This document shows, piece by piece, positions 28,021-37,047 of a DNA stretch of 57,538 nucleotides. Position numbers and translations under genes: made by a program. A model generated the notes under the pieces. It was not told where the DNA came from. It was given only the letters and a program-made list of their open reading frames with translations, and did not search any database. The stretch lies in assembly GCA_002169695.1 (NCBI GenBank), contig NHJO01000006.1, forward strand, positions 1-57,538. Reading direction: 5' to 3'. Source of the DNA: a bacterium TMED217 (GTDB lineage: Bacteria > Fidelibacterota > Marinisomatia > Marinisomatales > UBA1611). Every line of letters starts with the position of its first letter. Position 1 is the stretch's first letter.

Positions 28021-28360
28021 AATACATGAGGCTACAAAAATTTTTTTGAACGAAGACTTACCTGATTTTGATTCAGGGGACACATTAGAAGTAAGTGTTC
28101 TAGTTCGTGAAGGTAATAAGGAGAGAGTTCAGAATTTTGAAGGTGTTGTTATTGGAAGAAGAGCTGGCAATAGTCTAGATGCTACTTTTACGGTAAGGAA
28201 GATATCTAATGGTATAGGCGTTGAGAGAATTTTTCCATTGCATTCGCCCATGATATCAAAGATAAATGTAAAAAGAAGAGGAAAAGTTAGAAGAGCTAAA
28301 CTTAATTATCTTAGAGATATTTCAGGGAGCAAAGGAACTAGAATTAAAGAAAAACGTTAA
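28013..28360 (+). CDS. rplS: 50S ribosomal protein L19
   Basis: This 115-residue protein starts at ATG 28013 ([19 protein letters not shown]). An upstream in-frame ATG at 27863 would add residues encoded inside trmD in another frame and is rejected. Motifs: '[20 protein letters not shown]', '[11 protein letters not shown]', '[19 protein letters not shown]' and '[14 protein letters not shown]'. Last gene of the ffh operon, followed by an intrinsic terminator. Shine-Dalgarno GGAGACAAG lies just upstream. Confidence 0.97.
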   Translation: MNKIHEATKIFLNEDLPDFDSGDTLEVSVLVREGNKERVQNFEGVVIGRRAGNSLDATFTVRKISNGIGVERIFPLHSPMISKINVKRRGKVRRAKLNYLRDISGSKGTRIKEKR

Positions 28361-28397
28361 TGATAACGTTTTAAAAATATTATTCTTAGTATGCTTT

Positions 28398-28438
28398 AAC
28401 CCCTGGTTGGATTAATTTTCGTTCTCAGGGGTTTTTTA
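28398..28438 (+). terminator. Rho-independent terminator after rplS
   Basis: The stem AACCCCTG (28398-28405) pairs with CAGGGGTT (28426-28433) across a 20-nt loop and runs into a T-rich tail. It is the clearest intrinsic terminator in the window and closes the ffh-rplS operon 38 nt after the L19 stop. Confidence 0.88.
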
Positions 28439-28452
28439 TTTATATATAAATT

Positions 28453-29814
28453 ATGTCCAGATTAAAATCATTACCATCAGTAAGTCTTATTTTGAAAAAA
28501 GCGGGAAGTAAATTCAGTATTCATGAGAATTATTTGAAATTATTGATTAATAAGGAATTGAAATTTTATAGAAATCAAATTATATCAAAAGATTTAAGTA
28601 TTGATAAAGATACTGTTATTGATACTATTTTAACAAAAATAAATAATAAGGTATCTTCTTCCTTGGTCAACGTTGTTAATGGCACTGGTATTGTACTTCA
28701 TACGGGATTTGGAAGAGCTCCTTTTGACGGTAAAAATCTTAAGAATATAGCAGATAAATTAGACGGCTATATTAATCTTGAGTATGACTTATCAAAGAAT
28801 ATTAGAGGAGATAGACAAACACATATTAATGAACATATAGCTTCAATCTGTGATGTTGAAAGCTCTTTAGTTGTAAACAATAATGCAGCTGCAGTATTAT
28901 TAACAATTAATTCCTTAGCAGATTCTTCAGAGGTAATTTGCTCTAGAGGGCAAATTGTTGAAATTGGTGGGTCATTTCGAATTTCAGAGATTATAAATAA
29001 AAGTGGCGCATTCCTTAAAGAGGTAGGTGCTACTAATAGAACACATATTGCGGACTATGAAAAAGCAATATCAGAAAAGACAAAATTATTACTTTGGGTG
29101 CATACAAGTAACTATGTTATTAAAGGATATAAAAAAGAAGTACCTTTGGAAGATATTGTAACGCTTGGTAAAAAATATAATATCCCAGTATTAGCAGATC
29201 TAGGAAGTGGAACATTTTTATCTTTAGATAAATATAAGATTCCCTCTGAGCTCCCTATTAGTGATATTGTGAAAAAAGGACCAGATATAATACTTTTCTC
29301 GGGTGATAAAATGTTGGGCGGTCCTCAATCAGGCATTATACTTTCTTCGAGAAAGATAATTGATTTAATTAAATCAAATTCAATTTATCGTACAGTCCGC
29401 TGTGATAAAATAACAATTGCAATGCTTGACCATATCATTAAAAGTTACAGGAAGCATGGTTTCTCTAATTTAAATCTTACTCTTAGTTTATTAGCTAGGC
29501 CTAGAGAAGATTTAGAGAAAATTGCTAAAAGTATATTTAATAATATACCACAAAAAAAAATAAATATGCTTGGATTATCTATTGAAGAATCCTTTGTCGA
29601 AGCGGGAAGTGGTTCACTACCTGAAAAAAATATTGAAAGCATTGCTCTTAAGTTTAATTCATCGGTTTTTAGTGCAAATAAGTTATCATTATTATTTAAA
29701 AGAGGGAAAATTCCAATTATTGGTTATATCAATAAAGGTTTATTTTTTATTGATTTAAAAGCTATTCTGCCATCTCAGGTATCAAAAATAATAAAGGCGA
29801 TAAATAACATATAA
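28453..29814 (+). CDS. selA: L-seryl-tRNA(Sec) selenium transferase
   Basis: PLP enzyme that converts Ser-tRNA(Sec) to Sec-tRNA(Sec) using selenophosphate. In this 453-residue protein the PLP lysine is Lys286 in 'FSGDKMLGGPQSGI'. Other SelA blocks are 'VVNGTGIVLHTGFGRAP', 'VVNNNAAAVLL', 'EIGGSFRI' and 'EVGATNRTH'. Length is normal. It is followed after 2 nt by selB, as in many selenocysteine users. The N-terminus is the tRNA-binding domain typical of decameric bacterial SelA. Confidence 0.96.
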   Translation: MSRLKSLPSVSLILKKAGSKFSIHENYLKLLINKELKFYRNQIISKDLSIDKDTVIDTILTKINNKVSSSLVNVVNGTGIVLHTGFGRAPFDGKNLKNIADKLDGYINLEYDLSKNIRGDRQTHINEHIASICDVESSLVVNNNAAAVLLTINSLADSSEVICSRGQIVEIGGSFRISEIINKSGAFLKEVGATNRTHIADYEKAISEKTKLLLWVHTSNYVIKGYKKEVPLEDIVTLGKKYNIPVLADLGSGTFLSLDKYKIPSELPISDIVKKGPDIILFSGDKMLGGPQSGIILSSRKIIDLIKSNSIYRTVRCDKITIAMLDHIIKSYRKHGFSNLNLTLSLLARPREDLEKIAKSIFNNIPQKKINMLGLSIEESFVEAGSGSLPEKNIESIALKFNSSVFSANKLSLLFKRGKIPIIGYINKGLFFIDLKAILPSQVSKIIKAINNI

Positions 29815-29816
29815 TT

Positions 29817-31679
29817 ATGCAGCAGGTGGTCATAGGTACTGCAGGTCATATTGACCATGGAAAGACGTCACTCGTCAAGGCATTAACAGGAACAAATACA
29901 GATACTCTTTCTCAAGAGAAACAAAGAGGTATTACTATAGATTTGGGATTTGCATATTTAAATGATGATATTACAATAGTAGATGTTCCTGGTCATCAAA
30001 AATTCATAAGGAATATGGTTGCTGGTGCATCTACAATACATATAGGGCTTTTAGTAATTGCAGCTGATGATGGTATAATGCCACAAACGATTGAGCACCT
30101 TCATATACTAAATAGTTTGTCAATTGATAGTGGTATTACAGTATTAACAAAAATGGATTTGGTTGATGATGAATGGTCTGATTTAGTTGAAACAGAGATC
30201 ATCGAAATACAGAAAAGAACACTATTTGAAAATAGGCCAATATTAAAAGTTGATAGTCTATCTAAGAAAGGTATTAGTAATTTAAAACAAGCTATTATAT
30301 CCCTAGCAAAGACAATAAAATTTACAAAAAAAACAGAATATTTTAAAATGCATGTTGACAGAGTCTTTAGTAAAAAAGGCTATGGCCCGGTAGTTACAGG
30401 AACTGTAAAAAGTGGTAAAATAGCTGTTGGTAATAAAATTGAAATCTTACCAGGAAAAATAATATCTCAGGTTAGGGGTATACAAACTCATGGTGGTAAT
30501 CTTCAAGAAGTAAAGAGTGGTGATAGGGCAGCGTTAAACTTAACAAAAATAGACATAAAGGTTTTAAATAGGGGAGCTACAATTTCTAATCCAGGGTTGA
30601 TATCTATTACTGATAAATTATTAGCAAATTTATCTATGTCGCCATACACATCTTGGTCTTTGAAAAATAATCAAAGAGTGAGAATCCATATTGGTACTGC
30701 TGAGATATTAGCAAGGATAAGATTTAATAAAAAAATATTAGATAAGAACAAAACAAGCAATGTTATAATTATTTTTGAACGACCTATTGGCGTAACGATA
30801 AATGATTTATTTGTTGTTCGTTCATACTCACCTATGGATACTATCGCTAGTGGTGTTGTTCTGGATATAGATTATTTAGATAACAAAGAGTATATAAGTA
30901 AATGTCCTAAAGAAAATTCTGAAAGAATCAAATTTATGATTTCAAATTTTTCTCATAATCCTAAAACAGTTAAAGAATGGAGTAAAAGATATTTTATTTC
31001 TGACAATGAATTGAATAAGAATTTGAGATTATTAAATGCTAAAGTCACAAAGGATGAGGGTCTTGTCTACTTTGAAAATGATCTTTTATTGTTGAAAAAA
31101 AAAATAATGTCATATATAAAAGAAAAATGTAGCATTGATTCTTTTCATAACTACGTAGAGGTGAATAATATAGTACAGTCGTTTGGTCTATCAGATAAAT
31201 GGGTGAACTTTATTGTAGGGATATTAGCTAAATCAGATGATATCAAATTAAAATCAGGAAAAATAACATTAGTAAATCAATCTTTAAATATTAGCAATAA
31301 AATAAAATTAGATTTGGAAAACATAATTGGTATGATAAAAAATTCTGATTCAGAAATTATTTCAATTAAAAATATTATTTCATTATCTAGCATGAACCCT
31401 AAAAAAGTAAAAGAACTCATATATTTATTAAATAGCCAGAGTAAAATAATTCAGATTAATGATAATATGGTAATGAATGATGATGCTTTTAATAGATTAT
31501 TAACATTGATACAAAAACATTTTGAGAAAAATAAAACACTATCCATATCAGAATTTAAAAATTTATCTAATCTTACTAGGAAAAATGCTATCCCTATTTT
31601 AGAATTTTTTGATAATAGCAATATTACGAATAGAGAGGGTAACAATAGGGTAGCAGGAGAGTCTCTTTTTGTCAAATAA
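29817..31679 (+). CDS. selB: Selenocysteine-specific translation elongation factor
   Basis: Delivers Sec-tRNA(Sec) to UGA codons marked by a SECIS hairpin. In this 620-residue protein the GTPase has 'GHIDHGKT' at 10-17, 'RGITIDLGF', 'DVPGHQKF' from residue 56 and 'LTKMDL'. Domains II-III contain 'VDRVFSKKGYGPVVTGTV'. The C-terminal about 240 residues form the winged-helix array that binds SECIS RNA. Its end overlaps the mutS start by 11 nt. selD, the tRNA-Sec gene and any selenoprotein must lie elsewhere. Confidence 0.97.
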   Translation: MQQVVIGTAGHIDHGKTSLVKALTGTNTDTLSQEKQRGITIDLGFAYLNDDITIVDVPGHQKFIRNMVAGASTIHIGLLVIAADDGIMPQTIEHLHILNSLSIDSGITVLTKMDLVDDEWSDLVETEIIEIQKRTLFENRPILKVDSLSKKGISNLKQAIISLAKTIKFTKKTEYFKMHVDRVFSKKGYGPVVTGTVKSGKIAVGNKIEILPGKIISQVRGIQTHGGNLQEVKSGDRAALNLTKIDIKVLNRGATISNPGLISITDKLLANLSMSPYTSWSLKNNQRVRIHIGTAEILARIRFNKKILDKNKTSNVIIIFERPIGVTINDLFVVRSYSPMDTIASGVVLDIDYLDNKEYISKCPKENSERIKFMISNFSHNPKTVKEWSKRYFISDNELNKNLRLLNAKVTKDEGLVYFENDLLLLKKKIMSYIKEKCSIDSFHNYVEVNNIVQSFGLSDKWVNFIVGILAKSDDIKLKSGKITLVNQSLNISNKIKLDLENIIGMIKNSDSEIISIKNIISLSSMNPKKVKELIYLLNSQSKIIQINDNMVMNDDAFNRLLTLIQKHFEKNKTLSISEFKNLSNLTRKNAIPILEFFDNSNITNREGNNRVAGESLFVK

Positions 31680-34251
31680 TTCTACTACACCGCTAATGAA
31701 GCAATATGCTCAGATAAAGTCTAGCTATCCAGACTCAATATTGCTTTTTCGTATGGGTGATTTTTATGAAACTTTTGGAGAAGATGCAGTAATCACTTCA
31801 AAATTATTAGGGATTGTATTAACAAAGAGAGCAAATGGAAAGGCATCTGATGTCGAATTAGCAGGCTTTCCATATCATTCATTAGATAATTATTTACCAA
31901 AGTTAGTAACAGCTGGGTACAAAGTTGCAATTTGTGAGCAGGTTGAAGATCCCAGATTGGTAAAAGGCATAGTCAAAAGAGAGGTTATAGAAGTTATTAG
32001 CCCTGGGACGATTACATCTGATCAGGTATTAAGCCAAAAAAATAATAATTATATAGCATCAATTGTTAAAATTAAAGATTTAGCAGGTATTTCTATTATT
32101 GATAGTTCTACCGGAGAATTTTTCGTTGGTGAGTGTGCCTATGTTGATCTTTCTGAATATTTAACAATGTATTTTCCTAGTGAAGTAGTCATTTCAAAAT
32201 CTTTGGTCTATAATACTGAAGGATGGTATCAAAAATTCAGACCATTTATTACATCCATAGAAGAATGGATTTATAATTATGATCAGTCATATCGGATTCT
32301 TATTGAGCATTTTATGGTTAAATCGTTAAAAGGTTTTGGATGCGATCATTTTAATGCAGGCATTGTTTCTGCAGGAGCATTATTATATCATTTAAAAAAT
32401 AATTTAAATGCTAGTATAAACCATTTTACCAAATTAACACCAATCCAGAATGAAGGATTTATGGGTCTTGATGGTTATACAATTAAAAATTTAGAAATTT
32501 TTAATTCATTATCTACGCAGGGTACCCATGGAACATTGATTGATACTATCGATTATACAGTTACAGCTGGGGGTGGCAGATTATTAAAGAAATGGTTATT
32601 TAGACCTTTAACTGATAAAAAAGAATTAGAAAATCGTTTAGATATTGTTGAAATATTTTTAAAAGAAAAATCAATTATGACTAATCTAAGGGATAATCTT
32701 AAACAGACAGATGATGTCGAAAGGATTATTACTAAAGTAAACAAGAGAATTGCTTCTCCTCGAGATCTGATTGGATTATCTAATACTTTCAATATATATG
32801 ATGATTGTATTAAAGACATTGGTTCATTTATACAATTAAATATATTAAAAGATACTTATTCTGATTTAAAGAATTTAAAAAAACAGATTAATAATAATAT
32901 AAATGAAGACTGTCCAGTTATAATTAATAAAGGCAATGTAATAAAGACTGGTGTAAGTAAAGAATTAGATGAATATCGTAATATATTGAACAATGGTAAA
33001 GAGTGGATAAATAATTTTCAAAATAGTGAGAGAGAAAAATATAGTATTCCAAGTTTGAAGGTCGGATTTAATAAAGTTTTTGGTTATTATATTGAAATAA
33101 CAAAGACACACCAAGACAAGGTTCCTGAATCCTATATCAGAAAACAGACTCTTGTGAATTCAGAGCGTTATATCACAGAATCATTAAAGATACATGAAGA
33201 AAAAGTATTAAATGCTGAAAGCCATATTTTTGATATAGAGAATAAGCTTTTTCAGGATCTAATTGATGTAGTTATTAAAGAGACTATATATATTCAAAAT
33301 AACGCTATTGTAATAAATAGAATAGATGTGATGTCGAGTTTCTCATATCTAGCTTTATCAAAAAATTATATAAGACCATCTTTGGAAGAAGATTCTACTT
33401 TAGATATAATAAATGGAAGACATCCAGTTATAGAAGATTTATTACCGCCTACAGAAAAATTCATACCAAACGATTTAAAAATGAATATTAAAACTAGTCA
33501 GATTCATTTAATTACTGGACCTAATATGGCGGGAAAATCAACTTTTTTAAGACAGACGGCGATTATAGTCCTATTAGCACAGATTGGCAGTTTTGTACCT
33601 GCTAAATCAGCAAAAATAGGAATAGTTGATAGATTGTTTACAAGAGTTGGTGCAAGTGATAATCTTGCTGGTGGTGAGAGTACTTTTTTGGTGGAAATGA
33701 ATGAAGCAGCAAATATTTTAAATAATGTATCAAGCAGTAGCTTGGTTTTGTTTGATGAGGTTGGAAGAGGGACAGCGACATTTGATGGGCTTTCAATCGC
33801 GTGGGCTATCGTTGAGCATTTACATGAAACTGAGAATATTGCAGCACGAACACTATTTGCGACTCATTACCATGAACTATCAATTCTTGAAAATAAACTT
33901 GATCGATTAAATAATTTCCATGTTGAGGTTAGAGAGCATAAAGACCAAATTGTATTTTTAAGAAAAATTATTAAAGGGTCAGGAGATAAAAGTTATGGTA
34001 TTCAGGTTGCAAAAATGGCAGGACTTCCAAATTCAATTATTAAGCGCGCAAAAGAAATATTATCACAAAAATTTGAAAATAATGATGAATTAATTGAAAC
34101 TTTAATAGATGATGAACCTATAATAGATAATAAGATAAAAGATAATTTCAATTTATTAATAAAAGAAATTCAAGATATAAGGATAGATGAAATTACACCT
34201 ATTGAAGCATTAACAATTTTAAATGATATCAAAAAAAAATATAGTAATTAG
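31669..34251 (+). CDS. mutS: DNA mismatch repair protein MutS
   Basis: The protein has 860 residues. The mismatch-contacting Phe-x-Glu is Phe32-Tyr-Glu34 in 'RMGDFYETFG'. Walker A is 'GPNMAGKST' at 617-625, followed by 'GASDNLAGGESTFLVEM', 'LFDEVGRGTATFDG' and 'FATHYHEL'. All MutS domains are present. The start is TTG at 31669, supported by AGGAGA at 31655-31660 and by the family N-terminus (TPLMKQYAQIK). It begins inside selB and ends 29 nt after the start of the next gene. mutL is not in the window. Confidence 0.97.
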   Translation: MSNNSTTPLMKQYAQIKSSYPDSILLFRMGDFYETFGEDAVITSKLLGIVLTKRANGKASDVELAGFPYHSLDNYLPKLVTAGYKVAICEQVEDPRLVKGIVKREVIEVISPGTITSDQVLSQKNNNYIASIVKIKDLAGISIIDSSTGEFFVGECAYVDLSEYLTMYFPSEVVISKSLVYNTEGWYQKFRPFITSIEEWIYNYDQSYRILIEHFMVKSLKGFGCDHFNAGIVSAGALLYHLKNNLNASINHFTKLTPIQNEGFMGLDGYTIKNLEIFNSLSTQGTHGTLIDTIDYTVTAGGGRLLKKWLFRPLTDKKELENRLDIVEIFLKEKSIMTNLRDNLKQTDDVERIITKVNKRIASPRDLIGLSNTFNIYDDCIKDIGSFIQLNILKDTYSDLKNLKKQINNNINEDCPVIINKGNVIKTGVSKELDEYRNILNNGKEWINNFQNSEREKYSIPSLKVGFNKVFGYYIEITKTHQDKVPESYIRKQTLVNSERYITESLKIHEEKVLNAESHIFDIENKLFQDLIDVVIKETIYIQNNAIVINRIDVMSSFSYLALSKNYIRPSLEEDSTLDIINGRHPVIEDLLPPTEKFIPNDLKMNIKTSQIHLITGPNMAGKSTFLRQTAIIVLLAQIGSFVPAKSAKIGIVDRLFTRVGASDNLAGGESTFLVEMNEAANILNNVSSSSLVLFDEVGRGTATFDGLSIAWAIVEHLHETENIAARTLFATHYHELSILENKLDRLNNFHVEVREHKDQIVFLRKIIKGSGDKSYGIQVAKMAGLPNSIIKRAKEILSQKFENNDELIETLIDDEPIIDNKIKDNFNLLIKEIQDIRIDEITPIEALTILNDIKKKYSN

Positions 34252-35281
34252 TCTGTTATTAATTAGTTCAGCAAAATTGCATTCCGAAGTAAATTTTGTT
34301 AGTTATGGTTGGGAGTTGTTCGAAAGGGTGACTGATTCAAGAACCAATTCATTGGCTAATGCAAATATAGCTTACCCTATAGCAGTTACGGGTGCACCTT
34401 TACTTAATCCTGCACTTTCAAACATATATAATAATAAGATTGGTATTACTCATCAATCTAGGATTGCGGGTATGATTAATAGTGAATTTATTGGATTTAA
34501 TAAAAGTTTACCTGATAGTAATTGGGTAAGTATTTCGTTGTTATACGAAGGTGTAAGTAATATCCCTGACACTCGTAGCGTTTTATTAGACTGGGGCGCT
34601 GATGGGGTTTTCGGAACTTTTGATGTTGGCGAAGGGAATGGGGTTATTGATGAAGGAGAGAGACTTGATATAAATAAAATTGGTTATTTCAGTCAAAATC
34701 AATTTGGATTATATGGCGCGATTAGTAGACCTTACCGTAAATGGCAAGTAGGCCTAGGTGTAAAATTATTATTTCATACTATTGATAATCATTATGGATT
34801 AGGTGCAGGCATTAATATTGGAGCTTATAGAGCCTTTAAAAATTTCCACATAGGTGTTGTTTTAAATAATTCTCCATCTTCAGGTTTAATTTGGGATGAT
34901 GGTAATATTGAACTTTCTCCTGGTTCTTTATCAGTTGGGATGCATCATTTAATTAGTTTGGAAAAGTATAACCTTAAGATTAATCCTATTTACAAAACTA
35001 ATTTTCTTATTAGTGATAGAACAATTGATTCAAAATTGTTATTTAACGAAATACCATTTGAGTTGTTTGGAGCATTGGAAGTCATATATAAAAGAAAAAT
35101 ATTTTTTAGGTTTGGTTTATTCCAATCTGGTTCTTTATCTGCTGGCTTAGGGTTAAATTTTAGAAATATTTCAATTGATTATTCATTTATCATTGATAAC
35201 TCCATTAAAGGTTTAGATAATAATCATTTAATTACAGTTGGATTATCCTCTGATTGGATAAAAGAAAAAGTATTTAATTAA
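34223..35281 (+). CDS. PorV/FadL-like outer-membrane beta-barrel protein
   Basis: A cleavable-looking signal (KKNIVISLLLISSAKLHS) leads into a glycine- and aromatic-rich barrel pattern in this 352-residue protein. The segment 'DSRTNSLANANIAYPIAVTG' followed by 'NPALSNI' resembles the PorV/PorQ family hallmark (small-residue run, then NPA). An insertion with 'DWGADGVFGTFDVGEGNG' is Asp/Gly rich. PorV homologues carry type IX cargo with sorting domains to the attachment complex, and the window does encode such cargo. Whether this is PorV itself or a general barrel cannot be settled by eye. It begins inside mutS. Confidence 0.65.
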   Translation: MISKKNIVISLLLISSAKLHSEVNFVSYGWELFERVTDSRTNSLANANIAYPIAVTGAPLLNPALSNIYNNKIGITHQSRIAGMINSEFIGFNKSLPDSNWVSISLLYEGVSNIPDTRSVLLDWGADGVFGTFDVGEGNGVIDEGERLDINKIGYFSQNQFGLYGAISRPYRKWQVGLGVKLLFHTIDNHYGLGAGINIGAYRAFKNFHIGVVLNNSPSSGLIWDDGNIELSPGSLSVGMHHLISLEKYNLKINPIYKTNFLISDRTIDSKLLFNEIPFELFGALEVIYKRKIFFRFGLFQSGSLSAGLGLNFRNISIDYSFIIDNSIKGLDNNHLITVGLSSDWIKEKVFN

Positions 35282-35338
35282 GTTGATAAAAACAATGTTT
35301 TTGATTGTGTAATATTGAATCATGTTTTTCAGGATTGT

Positions 35339-36199
35339 ATGATAAAAAGTATGACAGGATATGGCCGGGCAAGTGTAAAGGGCCATGGAGAGAAGATTAA
35401 TGTAGAAATTAAATCATTGAATTCACGTTATCTTGATATAAAGTTTCTAGGTATAAATATTAATCCAGTAATAGAACAAAAAATAAAGACTATTGTATCA
35501 GCCAATTTAAAAAGAGGTAACATAAAAATTCATATTGATATAGATAAGATGACAGACGGTCGAAATTTGACATTTAATAAGGATAGATTTAAAACTATAC
35601 ATAATATTGTAAAAGACATAAATAAAAAATATGGAGAAAAAATAAGTCTAAGTGATATTATTAATACAAATGATATAATTACATATCTTGATGTTGATAT
35701 TATTGATGATGAAAAATTATTGAAAGCTGTTGGTGGTGCTTTAAATCAATTAAATAAAATGAGATTGGCTGAAGGGAAGCAAATAAACACCGAGCTTTTA
35801 AGCCGAATAAAACTAATAAAAATAGATTTAGGAAGAATAAAAAAATTGTCTTCTAGAATTCCAAAAAAGAAAAGCAAAGAATTAACTGAAAAAATAAAAT
35901 CTATTACTGAACAAGTAATAATAGATAAAAATAGATTAATGCAAGAAGTAGCATATTTATTAGAGCGCTCAGATATAACAGAGGAGATAGTTAGAGCGAA
36001 TATTCATGTAGAGACTTTTATTGATTATTTAAAATATGATGAACCAGTCGGTAAAAGACTTAGCTTCTTAATACAAGAGCTCAATCGAGAGGTAAATACC
36101 ATTGGATCAAAAAGTATACTGCACGAGGTCACAGGAATGGTTGTAGAGGTAAAGAACGAGATTGAAAAAATCAGAGAGCAAGTACAAAATATATTGTAA
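35339..36199 (+). CDS. yicC: YicC family endoribonuclease-like protein
   Basis: 286 residues from ATG 35339 (MIKSMTGYGRAS), the standard YicC N-terminus, so the upstream TTG at 35315 is not used in this call. The C-terminal DUF1732 block 'RLMQEVAYLLERSDITEEIVRANIHVETF' and 'GKRLSFLIQELNREVNTIGSKS' is well conserved. YicC proteins have been described as endoribonucleases affecting small-RNA turnover in E. coli. It is adjacent to gmk and rpoZ, a conserved neighbourhood. Confidence 0.93.
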   Translation: MIKSMTGYGRASVKGHGEKINVEIKSLNSRYLDIKFLGININPVIEQKIKTIVSANLKRGNIKIHIDIDKMTDGRNLTFNKDRFKTIHNIVKDINKKYGEKISLSDIINTNDIITYLDVDIIDDEKLLKAVGGALNQLNKMRLAEGKQINTELLSRIKLIKIDLGRIKKLSSRIPKKKSKELTEKIKSITEQVIIDKNRLMQEVAYLLERSDITEEIVRANIHVETFIDYLKYDEPVGKRLSFLIQELNREVNTIGSKSILHEVTGMVVEVKNEIEKIREQVQNIL

Positions 36200-36765
36200 T
36201 GAAAAATTTAATTTGTGTATCTGCGCCATCAGGTTCTGGCAAAACTACGTTATGTAAGCATGTTAGAGGATTAAAGCGTGAATTGGTTTGGTCTATATCT
36301 TATACAACACGTAGTCCTAGGTCGAATGAAGTTAATGGCGAAGACTATAACTTTGTTTCTCATAAAGAATTTATTTCATTAAAAGATAATAAACAATTTG
36401 CTGAGTGGGAAAATGTGCATGGCCAGTATTATGGAACTATTAAATCAGAATTAGATAAAGCAATATTAAATGATGAAATAGTACTGCTTGAATTAGATGT
36501 TAATGGAACTCAGTCTATTCAGGAATTATATCCAGAGCATTCTTATTCTATTTTCATAGTACCTCCGAGCGTCGACCATCTAAGAAAAAGATTGATTAAA
36601 AGAGGTAGTGAGTCAAATAAAAGCATTGAAAAAAGATTAGATAGGTTCCAAGAAGAAATGGATTATAAAGATAGATTTGATACTCTCTTAATTAATGATA
36701 ATATTCAAGTTGCAATAAATGATTTTATTATGATTATAAATAAATTAACAAAAGGAAAAAAATAA
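36199..36765 (+). CDS. gmk: Guanylate kinase
   Basis: Phosphorylates GMP to GDP. In this 188-residue protein the P-loop is 'APSGSGKTT' at 9-17, with GMP-binding 'SYTTRSPRSNEVNGEDY', 'GQYYGT' and 'LELDVNGTQSIQ'. The lid and C-terminal helix are normal. Begins one base into the yicC stop (TAATG) and is followed with a one-base overlap by rpoZ, the usual order. Confidence 0.97.
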   Translation: MKNLICVSAPSGSGKTTLCKHVRGLKRELVWSISYTTRSPRSNEVNGEDYNFVSHKEFISLKDNKQFAEWENVHGQYYGTIKSELDKAILNDEIVLLELDVNGTQSIQELYPEHSYSIFIVPPSVDHLRKRLIKRGSESNKSIEKRLDRFQEEMDYKDRFDTLLINDNIQVAINDFIMIINKLTKGKK

Positions 36766-37043
36766 TGGCAATTAAAACCATCCCTTTAAGAAGTATAGAA
36801 GAAAAAGTTGATAATATTTATGAAGCTGTTTGTGTTATGTTTGGACAAGCTAAATTAGTTCTTGATGAACGGATTGTACAAGCTTCGATAAAAGATGCTG
36901 AAGAAGAAGACTATGGTGTTTTTGATGAGATTCAAGAAAAATCCCCAGAGGATTATGTTGAAATGGAAAAAACCACGAGCGTTGCTGTCAATCAATTTAT
37001 TGATGGTGATGTGAAATGGAGGAAAAAAGAAAAGATATCTTAA
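36765..37043 (+). CDS. rpoZ: RNA polymerase omega subunit (Rpb6-like)
   Basis: This 92-residue protein lies directly after gmk, as expected for rpoZ. It has 'LRSIEEKVDNIYEAVCVMFGQAKLVLDERI', a divergent form of the omega/Rpb6 core, followed by an acidic stretch and a basic C-terminus. It resembles the omega proteins of the FCB group more than E. coli omega. The assignment relies on both weak sequence similarity and position. Confidence 0.75.
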   Translation: MAIKTIPLRSIEEKVDNIYEAVCVMFGQAKLVLDERIVQASIKDAEEEDYGVFDEIQEKSPEDYVEMEKTTSVAVNQFIDGDVKWRKKEKIS

Positions 37044-37047
37044 TTAA

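Noticed and set aside
31096-31106. Programmed slippage at A-runs of about ten bases in selB, selA and at the ftsK start
   Set aside because: The zero frame is intact across each run and gives full-length proteins; such runs are expected at this AT content.
35315-35338. Upstream TTG start for yicC
   Set aside because: YicC proteins begin with MI(R/K)SMTG(Y/F)G, which matches ATG 35339.
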